Below, piece after piece: positions 33,096 through 42,175 of a stretch of 56,274 nucleotides of DNA. The position numbers and the translations under genes are program-made. Position 1 is the stretch's first letter, and every line of letters starts with the position of its first letter. The notes under the pieces are model-generated. The model ran no database searches and had not been told where the DNA came from. It saw only the letters and a program-made list of their open reading frames with translations. The stretch comes from Candidatus Faecousia faecigallinarum (GTDB lineage Bacteria > Bacillota > Clostridia > Oscillospirales > Oscillospiraceae), in contig DVHJ01000019.1 in assembly GCA_018712145.1 (NCBI GenBank), forward strand, positions 1 through 56,274, read 5' to 3'.

Positions 33096-35461
33096 CCAAA
33101 TTCTGCAATGGTAACCCCATCTTCTCCTTCGCCGTAAACGCCCAGGCGGAATTTTTTCACATATTTATTCCTGCGCAGTTCCTCCTGTACCGCTGCCCGC
33201 AGGGTTCCGGTACCCTTACCATGGATAATGCGGACAGTGGACAGGTTGGAACGCATTGCCTCATCCAGAAAACGGTCCAGCACGCAGATTGCCTCAATGG
33301 CGTCCATGCCCCGCAGGTCAATTTCACTGGACGGGGCCGCAGCCTTCATCTCCCGGCCGGAGTGGGCCGGGCGGGCCTTTTTCACCTGGACCTTATCCGC
33401 ATCTTCCAGCAGGTACACATCCTCCGGCTTGGCCGTCATGCGCAAAATGCCGGCCTGGAGCTGATAGGTGCCGTCTTTATTGATGCCGATGACGCTGGCT
33501 TTTGTCCCCAGGCGCAGCAGTTCCACCGTATCCCCCACCACAATGGCCCGGGTGGGTTTCGGCCGTTCCGGCGCCTGCCGCTGGGCCGCCAGGCGCTCCT
33601 CCGCCTCGTTCAGGCTCCGGCGCAGCTCCGCCTGCCGCTGATTAATGCCCTGGGCATCTGCCGCCTGCTGCATCTGTTTGCGCAGCTGCTTCATTTCCTC
33701 CGAGACCTGGTTAGCCGTCCGGCGGGCGTCCTCCAAAATGCTTTGGGCCTCCTGGCGGGCCTTTTCCACCGCCTTATCCCGCTCTTTTTGGATTTGTGCC
33801 CGGTAGGCTTCGCTTTCCTCGCGGATGGCCTGGGTCTCCTGATGGAGGCGCTCCGCCTCCCGGCGGGCGGTTTCCATCTGCTGGCGCTGGGTCTCCAGCT
33901 GGGCCAGCACCTCCTCAAAGTCCCGGTCGCTTTTGCTCACCATGTCTCCGGCTTTCTTGAGAATATCCTCAGACAGGCCAAGCTTCCGGGAAATGGCAAA
34001 GGCGTTGGACTTGCCGGGAATCCCGATAAGCAGCCGGTAGGTAGGCCGCAGAGTCTCCACGTCAAACTCACAGGAGGCATTGATCACGCCTTTGGTCCGC
34101 ATTGCGTACAGCTTCAGCTCCGCATAGTGGGTGGTGGCCACCACCCGGCTGCCCATGGTGCGGCAATACTCAATGATGGCCATGGCCAGCGCGGCCCCCT
34201 CTGCCGGGTCAGTGCCTGCGCCCAATTCGTCAAACAGCACCAGCGTCCGGCTGTCGCAACAGCCGGTCACCTCCACAATGGTGCGCATATGAGAGGAAAA
34301 GGTGGACAGAGACTGCTGAATAGACTGCTCATCACCGATATCCGCCAAAATCCGCTGGAAGGTGGACAGGCTGCTGCCGTCTCCCGCCGGGATATGCAAA
34401 CCACACTCCGCCATCAGGGTAAGCAAGCCGATGGTCTTCAAGGTCACGGTTTTACCGCCGGTATTGGGGCCGGTAATGATCATGCTGTCAAAGTCCGTGC
34501 CTAGGCGCAGAGTGATGGGAACAACAGTCTTGGGATCGATCAAGGGATGTCTGGCTTTCCGCAGATCCAGCCGGCCCTGGTCATTCATCTCCGGTTCCAC
34601 CCCCCGCATCCGGTCGGAAAGCCTGGCCCGGGCAAAAATCACGTCCAGGCTGGTGAGCAGCCGGTAATCGTCACAGATATCTTCCCGGTGGGCAGCGGCC
34701 TCTGCCGACAGCTCCGCCAGGATTCGTTCAATTTCCTTTTTCTCCCGAATGGCCAGCTCCCGCAGGGCATTGTTGGCATTCACCGCAGACATGGGCTCCA
34801 CAAAGAAGGTGGAGCCGCTGGACGACACGTCATGCACCAGGCCGGGAATTTCGTTTTTACACTCGCTTTTCACCGGTACAACGTACCGCCCCTGGCGAAT
34901 GGTGACGATGGGCTCCCGCAGAAACTTGGCGTGGGCAGACACCACCTTCTGTAGGCTCTCCCGGATTTTTGCGCTTTGCTGCCGCATATGGCGGCGGATA
35001 TCCGCCAGGGCAGGGCTGGCCCCGTCGGCAATTTCCTCTTCCGACAAAATAGCGCCGGAAATCCGGTCTTCCAGATATTTATTGGGGGTCAACGCCTGGA
35101 ACAAGGGTTTGAGTACATTATCCGCCTGGTCTTCGCTCCAATACCCCCGCACCGTTCTGGCGGTCCGGAGCACCCCGGCCACCCGCAGCAGCTCAACGGT
35201 GGACAGACTTCCCCCCCGGTCCGCCCGCTCCAGGGAGGCGGTCACATCTTTCACTTCGGAAAAACCGGGATAACCCTGGGCGGTGGACATGGTGCAGGCC
35301 GCCGTGGTCTGGGCCAGGCGCTCCCGCACCTCCTCCAAACCGGTGGCCGGCCGGAGAGCACGGCAGGCCGTTTTCCCGTCCTCTGACCCGGCGCACTGGG
35401 CCAACATCTCCAGCACCCGGTCTAGTTCCAGTTTTTCCATGGATTTTTCATACAGTTCCAT
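33092..35461 (-). CDS. mutS2: MutS2 family protein (endonuclease MutS2 / ribosome-rescue factor)
   Basis: A 789-residue MutS2: core/clamp helices, an ABC-type ATPase with Walker A GPNTGGKTVTLKTIG (about 335) and FDELGAGTDPAEGAALA (Walker B), a long Arg/Glu/Gln-rich coiled coil (about 510-630), a KOW-like segment (VVGDTVELLRLGTKASVIG) and a C-terminal Smr nuclease domain (IDLRGMDAIEAI, IIHGKGTGTLRAAV, near 714-789). It lacks the MutS mismatch-binding domain. Homologues suppress recombination or split collided ribosomes. AGGAGA lies 6 bases before ATG. Confidence 0.95.
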   Translation of the reverse strand: MELYEKSMEKLELDRVLEMLAQCAGSEDGKTACRALRPATGLEEVRERLAQTTAACTMSTAQGYPGFSEVKDVTASLERADRGGSLSTVELLRVAGVLRTARTVRGYWSEDQADNVLKPLFQALTPNKYLEDRISGAILSEEEIADGASPALADIRRHMRQQSAKIRESLQKVVSAHAKFLREPIVTIRQGRYVVPVKSECKNEIPGLVHDVSSSGSTFFVEPMSAVNANNALRELAIREKKEIERILAELSAEAAAHREDICDDYRLLTSLDVIFARARLSDRMRGVEPEMNDQGRLDLRKARHPLIDPKTVVPITLRLGTDFDSMIITGPNTGGKTVTLKTIGLLTLMAECGLHIPAGDGSSLSTFQRILADIGDEQSIQQSLSTFSSHMRTIVEVTGCCDSRTLVLFDELGAGTDPAEGAALAMAIIEYCRTMGSRVVATTHYAELKLYAMRTKGVINASCEFDVETLRPTYRLLIGIPGKSNAFAISRKLGLSEDILKKAGDMVSKSDRDFEEVLAQLETQRQQMETARREAERLHQETQAIREESEAYRAQIQKERDKAVEKARQEAQSILEDARRTANQVSEEMKQLRKQMQQAADAQGINQRQAELRRSLNEAEERLAAQRQAPERPKPTRAIVVGDTVELLRLGTKASVIGINKDGTYQLQAGILRMTAKPEDVYLLEDADKVQVKKARPAHSGREMKAAAPSSEIDLRGMDAIEAICVLDRFLDEAMRSNLSTVRIIHGKGTGTLRAAVQEELRRNKYVKKFRLGVYGEGEDGVTIAEFG

Positions 35462-35505
35462 GTTCGATCTCCTGTTTCGGCGGGCGCATTCCCGCCCATG
35501 TAGAT

Positions 35506-36774
35506 TCAGCCGCCGGCGGCCGTTTGGATAGAAGCGGCAGCCGTGCAGATTGGGCGCGTGGTAACCGCCGCCCGTTCAGGTTCTTTTGCCAGGCCCAGAC
35601 TTTCCCGCAGTTTGGCCATGGCCCAGCACCACCAGATGCACTGCTCGGCATTGCCGTTGTCCCGGCTGTGCCACTGGCCGTCCCGGTAGAACATGCATTC
35701 GCCGTACAGCTCCGCCTGATGGCGCTGCCGCAAAAACGCCAGCAGTTGGGCAATATGTCCCCATTGGCCGGCCTGCCTGGCGGCCTCCATATCCCAGCCC
35801 AACCCTTTTCCGATGGTTTCCCGGCAAGGCGTATCCCCGGAATCCTTATCCAGATAGAATAGTCCCTCTCCCCCAGGGTCCGGCAGCCAAAGGGCCCGGC
35901 GCACGGCGGAAACCGTGTTGTCCAGCACCGGCTGCGGCAGCGCGGCCCAGCCGGCGGCAACGGGGCTAAGGCAGACCCAGCCTACCCCGGGGAATAGCTC
36001 CCCGGCGTTGCTATCCGGCAGGCGCATTTCCGCATACCGGGTTTTTCCCCCTTCGGTCACCGTTAAGTTCCGGGCGATGCCGCCGCGCAAGGCGGCAAGT
36101 TGGGCTTCCCACCGGGTTGCCTGGGGGATTTGCCGGTACCGCCGGGCAACCGCCGCCATTTTTTCCAGCGCCGCCCCCATAAAGCTCTGGGTCAGCAGGT
36201 CAAAACAACACCAGTACCGCTCCAAGCGGGAATGCTCAAACGCCGTGTTGAGATACAGGTTCAGCTGCCGCACCGGAAACCGGCAATTGGGATCGCCAAA
36301 AAAGTAGGGCTGGCCGGAGTGAATATCCATCACCTGAGACATCAAGGGCCAGTATTCTTCATACAGAGCTTCGCCCCCATCCCGGAGCACCAGTTCGCCG
36401 TAGGCCGACAAAATATGGGCCGTGCCGTCAATCTGGTCCACCATATCCAGCTCCTGCCGGATGGACCCGTCCGGCTGGCGGCGGGGTTTGCCAAACACAT
36501 GGGGCGCCCGGCGCAGGGCGTGGCGCTGCATGGTATCCAGCACGCAGCGCAGGGCCCGGTGGGCCAGGTCCAAGCGCCCTGTCTGGATCATGAGAAATAC
36601 GTAAGCGCCGGTAGAACGGGAAAAATTGCCGGGATACCGGCCGGGCACATAGGATTCCTCCAGATAGCCCGCCTCATCCAACCGGTCAACCAAAGAATAA
36701 TAGGTATTGGCATACAAGCGCCGCAGCTCACCGGTTTGCACCAGCGCCAACACCTGCTTTTGTTCAAGATTCAT
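35506..36774 (-). CDS. Putative six-hairpin (alpha/alpha-barrel) glycosidase-like protein
   Basis: A 422-residue cytosolic protein without signal peptide. Regularly spaced helices and aromatic/acidic motifs (PGNFSRSTGAYVFLMI near 50, MVDQIDGTAHILSAYGELV near 110, NGNAEQCIWWCWAMAKL near 365) suggest an (alpha/alpha)6 barrel as in six-hairpin glycosidases (GH15/GH63/GH94-like). I could not place it in a specific GH family, and the acidic catalytic pair is not certain. GGAGGG precedes ATG. It overlaps recO by 11 bases, so it is embedded in the recO-mutS2 housekeeping operon. The last ~25 residues (TTRPICTAAASIQTAAGG) look unstructured. Confidence 0.65.
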   Translation of the reverse strand: MNLEQKQVLALVQTGELRRLYANTYYSLVDRLDEAGYLEESYVPGRYPGNFSRSTGAYVFLMIQTGRLDLAHRALRCVLDTMQRHALRRAPHVFGKPRRQPDGSIRQELDMVDQIDGTAHILSAYGELVLRDGGEALYEEYWPLMSQVMDIHSGQPYFFGDPNCRFPVRQLNLYLNTAFEHSRLERYWCCFDLLTQSFMGAALEKMAAVARRYRQIPQATRWEAQLAALRGGIARNLTVTEGGKTRYAEMRLPDSNAGELFPGVGWVCLSPVAAGWAALPQPVLDNTVSAVRRALWLPDPGGEGLFYLDKDSGDTPCRETIGKGLGWDMEAARQAGQWGHIAQLLAFLRQRHQAELYGECMFYRDGQWHSRDNGNAEQCIWWCWAMAKLRESLGLAKEPERAAVTTRPICTAAASIQTAAGG

Positions 36775-37516
36775 GGGATTTCCCTCCGGAAAACAAACTG
36801 TGGTAAAAATCCAGGGTGGAAAAATTCCGTTCCAGCTGGGTCAATAAGTACCGCTCTGTCACCTGGCTGAGCACAGCCTGAGACGCCGGACTTAGGCGGA
36901 ATGCAAACAACTGCCCCAGGGGGCAGGAGGCGATATGGCGCATGGCCGCCAAGGCCCCTGGGGTGAGGGGCTGGGCAGCCGGTCCGGCGTGTTGGCTGCA
37001 AACCAGGCAGCCGTCTTGCAGGACAAAGCCCAGCGCATCTGCCTGCCCGCAATCCCGGCAGCCCGACAGCTCCGGGGTATAGCCTGCCTGACAGGCAGCC
37101 CGGAACTCAAAGGCAGACTTCACCAGCGCCTGAGGCTTTCCTAGCCTGGACAACGCGTATAAGCCATTTAGCGTTAACGACAGCAGCTCCGGCGTGGGCA
37201 CATCTTCCTGGGAAAGCACCTCCGCCACCTGGGCAAAATAGGTGGCCAGGGACAATCGTTCCAAATCCTGGCGGAGTTCGGGAAACAGTTCCACCGTTTG
37301 GGCTTCATTTACCGTGCTCATTCCCCGGTACACAAAGACGGTAAAGGTGCTGTAGGCCAGCAATTGGCAGGGGGCCTTTAACCGGCTCCCTGCCCGGCGA
37401 ACGCCCCGGGCCTTGACGGTCATTTTGCCATAGTCCCGGGTCAGCACCGTCAATAGCTTGTCCGCATCTCTATACACCGTCTCCCGCAGGACAAGCCCTT
37501 GGGTCTTCAGATACAT
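36764..37516 (-). CDS. recO: DNA repair protein RecO
   Basis: A 250-residue recombination mediator that loads RecA with RecR. N-terminal OB fold (TQGLVLRETVYRDADKLLTV, then GKMTVKARGVRR), a helical middle and a zinc finger CRDCG...CLVCSQH near residues 150-172 (CxxC, CxxC-type). Length typical. GGAGGT is 5-6 bases before ATG. The start lies inside yqzL, the standard era-yqzL-recO arrangement. Confidence 0.94.
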   Translation of the reverse strand: MYLKTQGLVLRETVYRDADKLLTVLTRDYGKMTVKARGVRRAGSRLKAPCQLLAYSTFTVFVYRGMSTVNEAQTVELFPELRQDLERLSLATYFAQVAEVLSQEDVPTPELLSLTLNGLYALSRLGKPQALVKSAFEFRAACQAGYTPELSGCRDCGQADALGFVLQDGCLVCSQHAGPAAQPLTPGALAAMRHIASCPLGQLFAFRLSPASQAVLSQVTERYLLTQLERNFSTLDFYHSLFSGGKSHES

Positions 37517-37610
37517 GGTCTACCTCCGCCTTTACCGCCGCTTTATACTGCAAGTAATCCTCCGGCGCGCCGGTTTCCAAAAACCGCTGCCACAACGCTC
37601 TGTCCGCCAT
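37470..37610 (-). CDS. yqzL: YqzL-family small protein
   Basis: A 46-residue protein, MADRALWQRFLETGAPEDY then LQYKAAVKAEVDHV. The L-W-x-x-F-x-x-T-G-x-x-x-x-Y-L-x-Y-K pattern is that of YqzL, a short conserved protein of unknown function located between era and recO in many Firmicutes. AGGAGG sits 9 bases upstream. Its last 15 codons overlap the start of recO in another frame, longer than the usual overlap, so the C-terminal tail after VDHV may be incidental. Confidence 0.8.
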   Translation of the reverse strand: MADRALWQRFLETGAPEDYLQYKAAVKAEVDHVSEDPRACPAGDGV

Positions 37611-37675
37611 GTGAAGAACCCTCCTGATGGTTTTTGATTAGGATTCTCCGGTGGAGGCAGACTATCCCCGGTAAA

Positions 37676-38566
37676 TCATTCATCCCGATAGCCAAAATTC
37701 CGGATCAGGAAATTACTGTCCCGCCAGTTTTCCTTCACCTTGACCCAGGTTTGCAGGTAGACCTTGGTACCCATAAACTTTTCACAGTCCACCCTGGCCA
37801 TGGTGGAGATTTTCTTCAGCATCCCGCCGCCTTTGCCGATGATGATGCCCTTGTGGCTGGCTTTTTCGCAGTAAATGGTCACGTCCAAATCAATGACGCC
37901 GTTGTCCCGTTCGGAAAACCGGTTCACCTCCACGGCAGTGCCGTGGGGAACCTCCCGCTCCAGGCACCACAGCAGCTTCTCCCGGACAATCTCCGCCATC
38001 ACCTGCCGCTCCGGCTGATCTGTGGTCACATCATCGGGAAACAGGTGGGGGCCCGGTTGGGCAAACCGGCTGCACTCCGCCAGCAGATCCTCCACCCCGT
38101 CGCCGCTCTTGGCGCTGATGGGCACCACCGCGGCAAATTCCATCTCTTGGGCATAGGCGGCAATCACCGCCAGCAGCGTATCTTTTTCTACCGTATCGAT
38201 TTTATTGATGACCAAAATCACCGGTTCCCCGCCTTGCTTCAGCTGACCCAGCAGCTCGGCCTCCTGGGCGCCTACATGGGCAATGGGCTCCACCATCAGC
38301 AGCACCGCGTCCACCTGGGACACGGACTGCCGGGTGACGTTCACCATATAGTCCCCCAGCTTGGTGCGGGGGCGGTGGAAGCCCGGCGTATCCACAAAGA
38401 CAAATTGGCAGTCCCCCCGGTTGACAATGCCGCAAATGCGGTTTCTGGTGGTCTGGGGTTTGTTGGACACAATGGCAATCTTCTCCCCCACCAGCCGGTT
38501 GATCAGGGTGGATTTGCCCACGTTTGGCCGGCCGGCAATGGTGATCATCCCAGATTTTTCTGCCAT
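37676..38566 (-). CDS. era: GTPase Era
   Basis: A 296-residue GTPase needed for 16S rRNA processing and 30S assembly. G1 GRPNVGKST (residue 12), G2 with the KPQTTRNRI switch, G3 DTPGF, G4 NKID (about 121) and G5 SAKSG (about 149), followed by a KH domain near 210-290 with the GKGGGMLKKI loop. AGGAGA upstream. Its start lies inside the 3' end of the GNAT locus (22-base overlap). Confidence 0.96.
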   Translation of the reverse strand: MAEKSGMITIAGRPNVGKSTLINRLVGEKIAIVSNKPQTTRNRICGIVNRGDCQFVFVDTPGFHRPRTKLGDYMVNVTRQSVSQVDAVLLMVEPIAHVGAQEAELLGQLKQGGEPVILVINKIDTVEKDTLLAVIAAYAQEMEFAAVVPISAKSGDGVEDLLAECSRFAQPGPHLFPDDVTTDQPERQVMAEIVREKLLWCLEREVPHGTAVEVNRFSERDNGVIDLDVTIYCEKASHKGIIIGKGGGMLKKISTMARVDCEKFMGTKVYLQTWVKVKENWRDSNFLIRNFGYRDE

Positions 38567-39074
38567 AACTGTTCTCCTTTTGTCAAATCATAGTCGTACC
38601 GGCACTGATCTTGGGCTTTATTTTCATAAAACCCATCGATTGCCGTCAGCTTCCCGCCCATGCGCAGGTAAAACCCCCGGGCCGGGTGATTGTAATAATT
38701 GCAATTGGCATAGAAGCCGGAGAAGCCCTCCTTCCGGCAGTCCGCCGCCAGCTGGCAAAAGATCCGCCGGCCAAGCCCCTGCCGCTGGTATGCCGGCAAG
38801 AGATACAGGCTATGCAGCCGGAACTCGCCGGCCGGGGTGGGGCCGTAAGAGAAATACCCGGCGCAGGTCTCTCCGTCCATGACCAGGAAGCTCTGCACCT
38901 GAGGGTCGGACAATTTTTTCTGTCCCCCGCCGTTCTCTCTGCCAGGTTATACTGGTCTATCCAGCTGTCCGGGTAGATCCCCCGGTAGGTTGCCGCCCAG
39001 GCTTTCTGCCGGGTTGCCGCCCAGAGGCCGGCATCCGCCGGCGTGGCCCGCCGGATGGTTATCCCGTTATTCAT
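38545..39074 (-). pseudogene. GNAT acetyltransferase split by a -1 frameshift at an A6 run
   Basis: Frame 1 from ATG 39074 encodes MNNGITIRRATPADAGLW through IDQYNLAERTAGDRK, a GNAT N-terminus. Frame 2 (ending 38545) encodes the rest: SDPQVQSFLVMDGETCAGYF, the acetyl-CoA loop LPAYQRQGLGRRI and a YLRMGGK C-terminus. Together they give about 174 residues, normal for GNAT. The switch falls in AGAAAAAATTG (A run 38919-38914): one extra A, or a -1 slip on the heptamer A-AAA-AAT, restores the frame. The simplest reading is a homopolymer deletion or assembly error; programmed frameshifting is possible. It overlaps ybeY by four bases and occupies the place held by dgkA/cdd in other Firmicutes. Confidence 0.78.
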
Positions 39075-39565
39075 CGGTTCAAATTCACCCGCCGCAAAAT
39101 CATCTCTTCCCGGGCCCGCATTCGGGCCTTTTCCGGCCCCTCGTCCAGGTGGTCGTAGCCCAGCAGATGGAGCATGGAGTGGATGGTCAGGTACCCCACC
39201 TCCCGGCTAACCGAGTGGCCGTATTCCGCCGCCTGCCGCCGGGCCCGCTCCAAAGAAATGGCCATGTCCCCCAGGGGGCAAAGCCCTGTCTCCGGATCCA
39301 AATACGCTGACCAGTCCTCTGGCAATTCTCCGGGCGTCAGAGAAAACATGGGAAACGACAGCACATCCGTGGGCCGGTCAATGCCCCGGCTGGCTTTGTT
39401 AATGGCATGAATTCCCCGGTCGTCGGTGAGCAGTACATTGATCTCACAGTCCGGGTCCACGCCCTCCGCCTGCAGCACTGCGTTAATGCACCGGCGGATC
39501 ACTCGAATCAACGATACGCTGGCCAGGGTTCTGTGGTCGAAAGAAATCCGAATCATTGCGCTCAT
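39071..39565 (-). CDS. ybeY: rRNA maturation endoribonuclease YbeY
   Basis: A 164-residue zinc endoribonuclease for 16S rRNA 3' maturation and ribosome quality control. The metal site HSMLHLLGYDH (HxxxHxxGYDH) is near 128-138, and TDVLSFPM near 67 is the other family marker. GAGGG stands 8 bases before ATG 39565, which overlaps the phoH stop (ATGA). The conserved phoH-ybeY order is kept. Confidence 0.95.
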   Translation of the reverse strand: MSAMIRISFDHRTLASVSLIRVIRRCINAVLQAEGVDPDCEINVLLTDDRGIHAINKASRGIDRPTDVLSFPMFSLTPGELPEDWSAYLDPETGLCPLGDMAISLERARRQAAEYGHSVSREVGYLTIHSMLHLLGYDHLDEGPEKARMRAREEMILRRVNLNR

Positions 39566-40566
39566 TTTCTATTCCCTCTGTTTCCGGGTTTTGCACTGGG
39601 CTTACCCTCCGCCCTGCGTTGGTCGGCCCGCTCATAGGCGTTAATGATCTTCTGCACCAAGGCGTGGCGCACCACATCGGCGCTGGTCAGGGGGCAAATG
39701 GCAATGTCACCCACCCCTTCCAGGACGCGGATAGCGTCTTTCAATCCGCTTACCTTGTCATCCGGCAGGTCAATCTGGGTAATGTCGCCGGTAATGACAA
39801 TCTTGGAGCCAAACCCCAGCCGGGTCAGGAACATTTTCATCTGCTCCCGGGTGGTATTCTGGGCCTCGTCCAAAATGATAAAGCTATCATCCAGGGTGCG
39901 CCCCCGCATATAGGCCAGGGGCGCTACCTCAATGCTGCCCCGCTCCACATATTTCTGATACGTCTCCGGCCCCAGCATATCATACAATGCATCATACAAA
40001 GGCCGCAGGTAGGGGTCAACCTTATTCTGCAAATCCCCCGGCAGGAAGCCCAGCCGCTCCCCAGCCTCCACCGCCGGCCGGGTGAGAATAATCCGGTTAA
40101 CCGTCCGCTCCCGGAAGGCCGCCACCGCCGCCGCCACCGCCAGATATGTCTTGCCGGTTCCGGCGGGGCCAACGCCAATGGTAATGGTATTTTTCGCAAT
40201 GGCCTTCATATACCGCTGCTGGCCGATGGTCTTGGCCTTGATTGGCTTGCCCTTTGCCGTGATACAAACCACGTCCTGGGCCATCTGGGCCACCTGATCC
40301 CCATTGCCGGACTGCACCAGGGTAATGAGATACCGCACCTTTTGCTCGTCGATGGTCTCCCCCCGGGCAGCCAGGGACAGCAGTCCTTCCATGGTTTGGC
40401 CGGCTTGGTCTACCGCCTCCTCATCGCCGGTGATCCGCAGCTCCGTGCCCCGGTTCAGGATATGCACGCCAAACGCCTCTTCCATATAGCGGATATTCTC
40501 ATCCAGTGAGCCAAAGACGCTAATCAGATCCTCCATCCGCTCCACATTGACAATTCGGTCACTCAT
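39562..40566 (-). CDS. PhoH-like ATPase (PhoL/YbeZ type)
   Basis: A 334-residue P-loop ATPase starting MSDRIVNVERMEDL; AAGGTGA precedes this ATG, whereas the in-frame ATG at 40581 lies further into yqfD. N-terminal KH-like region, then Walker A VGPAGTGKTYLA (about 135), RPAVEAGERLGFLPGD, Walker B SFIILDEAQNTT and TRLGFGSKIVITGDI. It works with YbeY in RNA metabolism in other bacteria. The start overlaps the yqfD stop by eight bases. Confidence 0.93.
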   Translation of the reverse strand: MSDRIVNVERMEDLISVFGSLDENIRYMEEAFGVHILNRGTELRITGDEEAVDQAGQTMEGLLSLAARGETIDEQKVRYLITLVQSGNGDQVAQMAQDVVCITAKGKPIKAKTIGQQRYMKAIAKNTITIGVGPAGTGKTYLAVAAAVAAFRERTVNRIILTRPAVEAGERLGFLPGDLQNKVDPYLRPLYDALYDMLGPETYQKYVERGSIEVAPLAYMRGRTLDDSFIILDEAQNTTREQMKMFLTRLGFGSKIVITGDITQIDLPDDKVSGLKDAIRVLEGVGDIAICPLTSADVVRHALVQKIINAYERADQRRAEGKPSAKPGNRGNRK

Positions 40567-41758
40567 TTGCATCACCTTCAAACAATTTCACTTCCCGCTG
40601 CCGGGCAATCATCTCCCGGCAGGAAAACACCGTGTCCAAACAAATCAGCCCATCTTTCTGGGACAGGTCCGCCTGGCGGTGGAGAATTTGACCGGCCAGC
40701 ATTTCCTGCTCCACCAGCTCCGCCGACACACCGGCCAGCACCGTCTCCGCCGCCTCCGCCGGCAGCTCCACCGTTTCGGTGGTGTATTCCCGGTAAGTCT
40801 CCGTCACCAGGCGCACCGGCAAGGCGTAATCCCCAGGCAGGGTTAGGGTTTTGGTTTCCGTCATTTTATCACAAGTCCCCTGGGGAATTCCACTGTTTCC
40901 CCATATTTTTATTCTTTTTCTTCCCACCACCAGGCTGACACACTGCCATTGCCTGCCGGTGTACACCTTTTGCTGCCACTGGGTGGGAAAAACTGCCTGG
41001 ATTTCATGTTGGGTCAGGGCATAGATCTCCGCATCTGCATGGGTATATTGAATGCGGTACTCATGTTCCACAACACCGGTAACCAGCAGCTCCCCTGCCC
41101 GCACCGCCTGCCCCACTTTACACAGGCTCTGGCCGCCCAGCACACTCATGGAAACCACAATGCCGTCCCGGCTGGCCACCACGTCGGTAATGGTATCCCG
41201 CTGCCGGACCGGCTCCCCCTCCACCCGCTCCCGGACGGAGATCACCGCCACGCCGCCGGAGAAATTCACTCCCGCCCATTGCAGCTCCGGCACCAGGTTC
41301 AATATCTGATTTTTTACCTTTTCACTGCGAATTTCCCCGGTTTCAGCCCAAAAATGGACGCCGCAAACTTCGGCCGCCGCCAAAATTTCCCGATCCGGCA
41401 CATTGACGTTACCCTCTACTTCCACAAACCATACCCGCCGGGGGCCGTACAGCGTCAATACGCACAAGCCGGCCAAAGCAAGCCAAAACAGCAGCCGCTT
41501 ACGCCCTGAACGCAGCGTGACCCACAAACCGCGGCGGCTTAAGATGCGGCACTTGTCCCCCCTTTTCTGGGCCATCGCCGCGAAAGCCGGCCATTGCCCC
41601 GGCGGCAAAGTCATTTGCACAGTCAGCGGCGCAGTCAGATCCGGGCTGGTGTACCGAATGCCATGGGCAGCATAGTAGGTCAACGCTTGACCTGGCTCTG
41701 CGCTGACCAACTCCACCCGCAACGTACCCCGGAGATAGTCCAATCCCTGTCTTAGCAT
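40559..41758 (-). CDS. yqfD: Sporulation protein YqfD
   Basis: A 399-residue membrane protein. About 85 cytosolic residues, a single TM helix (LLFWLALAGLCVLTLYG near 88-104), then an extracytoplasmic domain starting VWFVEVEGNVNVPDREIL (POTRA/FtsQ-like) with VAVISVRERVEGEP. In Bacillus yqfD is a SigE-dependent mother-cell gene important for sporulation. The start overlaps the yqfC stop (ATGCTAA). Length matches the family. Confidence 0.9.
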   Translation of the reverse strand: MLRQGLDYLRGTLRVELVSAEPGQALTYYAAHGIRYTSPDLTAPLTVQMTLPPGQWPAFAAMAQKRGDKCRILSRRGLWVTLRSGRKRLLFWLALAGLCVLTLYGPRRVWFVEVEGNVNVPDREILAAAEVCGVHFWAETGEIRSEKVKNQILNLVPELQWAGVNFSGGVAVISVRERVEGEPVRQRDTITDVVASRDGIVVSMSVLGGQSLCKVGQAVRAGELLVTGVVEHEYRIQYTHADAEIYALTQHEIQAVFPTQWQQKVYTGRQWQCVSLVVGRKRIKIWGNSGIPQGTCDKMTETKTLTLPGDYALPVRLVTETYREYTTETVELPAEAAETVLAGVSAELVEQEMLAGQILHRQADLSQKDGLICLDTVFSCREMIARQREVKLFEGDANE

Positions 41759-42072
41759 GGCTTCCCCCTTTCCAGTTCCACCCGCTGCACCTCTCCGGCA
41801 ATCACCAGCTGCCGTTTAGCCATCCTGGTAATTTTCAGCCGGCAACCACAGACAACCACTGCGCCGGAACGTACCCGAACCCGAATCATGTCCCGTTGGT
41901 ATTCTGTTACGCCCAAATGATTTTCAATCAGCACCCGCTGATTCCCGGTAATTTCAATCAGCGGCGTTCCCGGCAACAGCTCCTGGGGAACGTCCGCCGC
42001 CTCAGCCATCAGGCGAAGCATGGAACGGCTCAGTTTCAAATGGCACCCCACCCCAGCGGATTTTTTGCCCAT
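41752..42072 (-). CDS. yqfC: Sporulation protein YqfC (YabP/YqfC family)
   Basis: A 106-residue protein from ATG 42072 (MGKKSAGVG). The family core is clear: LIEITGNQRVLIENHLGVTEY then MIRVRVRSGAVVVCG, a small beta-rich YabP/YqfC domain. The open frame extends to 42153, but no good ribosome site marks any start, so the first residues are uncertain. A CATATAAT box at 42122-42115 could be part of a SigE-type or SigA promoter for yqfC-yqfD; no convincing -35 was found. Confidence 0.82.
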   Translation of the reverse strand: MGKKSAGVGCHLKLSRSMLRLMAEAADVPQELLPGTPLIEITGNQRVLIENHLGVTEYQRDMIRVRVRSGAVVVCGCRLKITRMAKRQLVIAGEVQRVELERGKPC

Positions 42073-42175
42073 CCGGGCCAAGCAGCAGGGTTCGGCAACC
42101 GGCTGCCCAAGAAAATTATATGCGTAAGGGAAAAGGACTTGACCAATGCGCATAGATTCTTTTGAGGTGATGGAT

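Noticed and set aside
33014..34504. A 496-codon plus-strand open frame
   Set aside because: Antisense to mutS2; low-complexity His/Leu/Gly composition and no family features.
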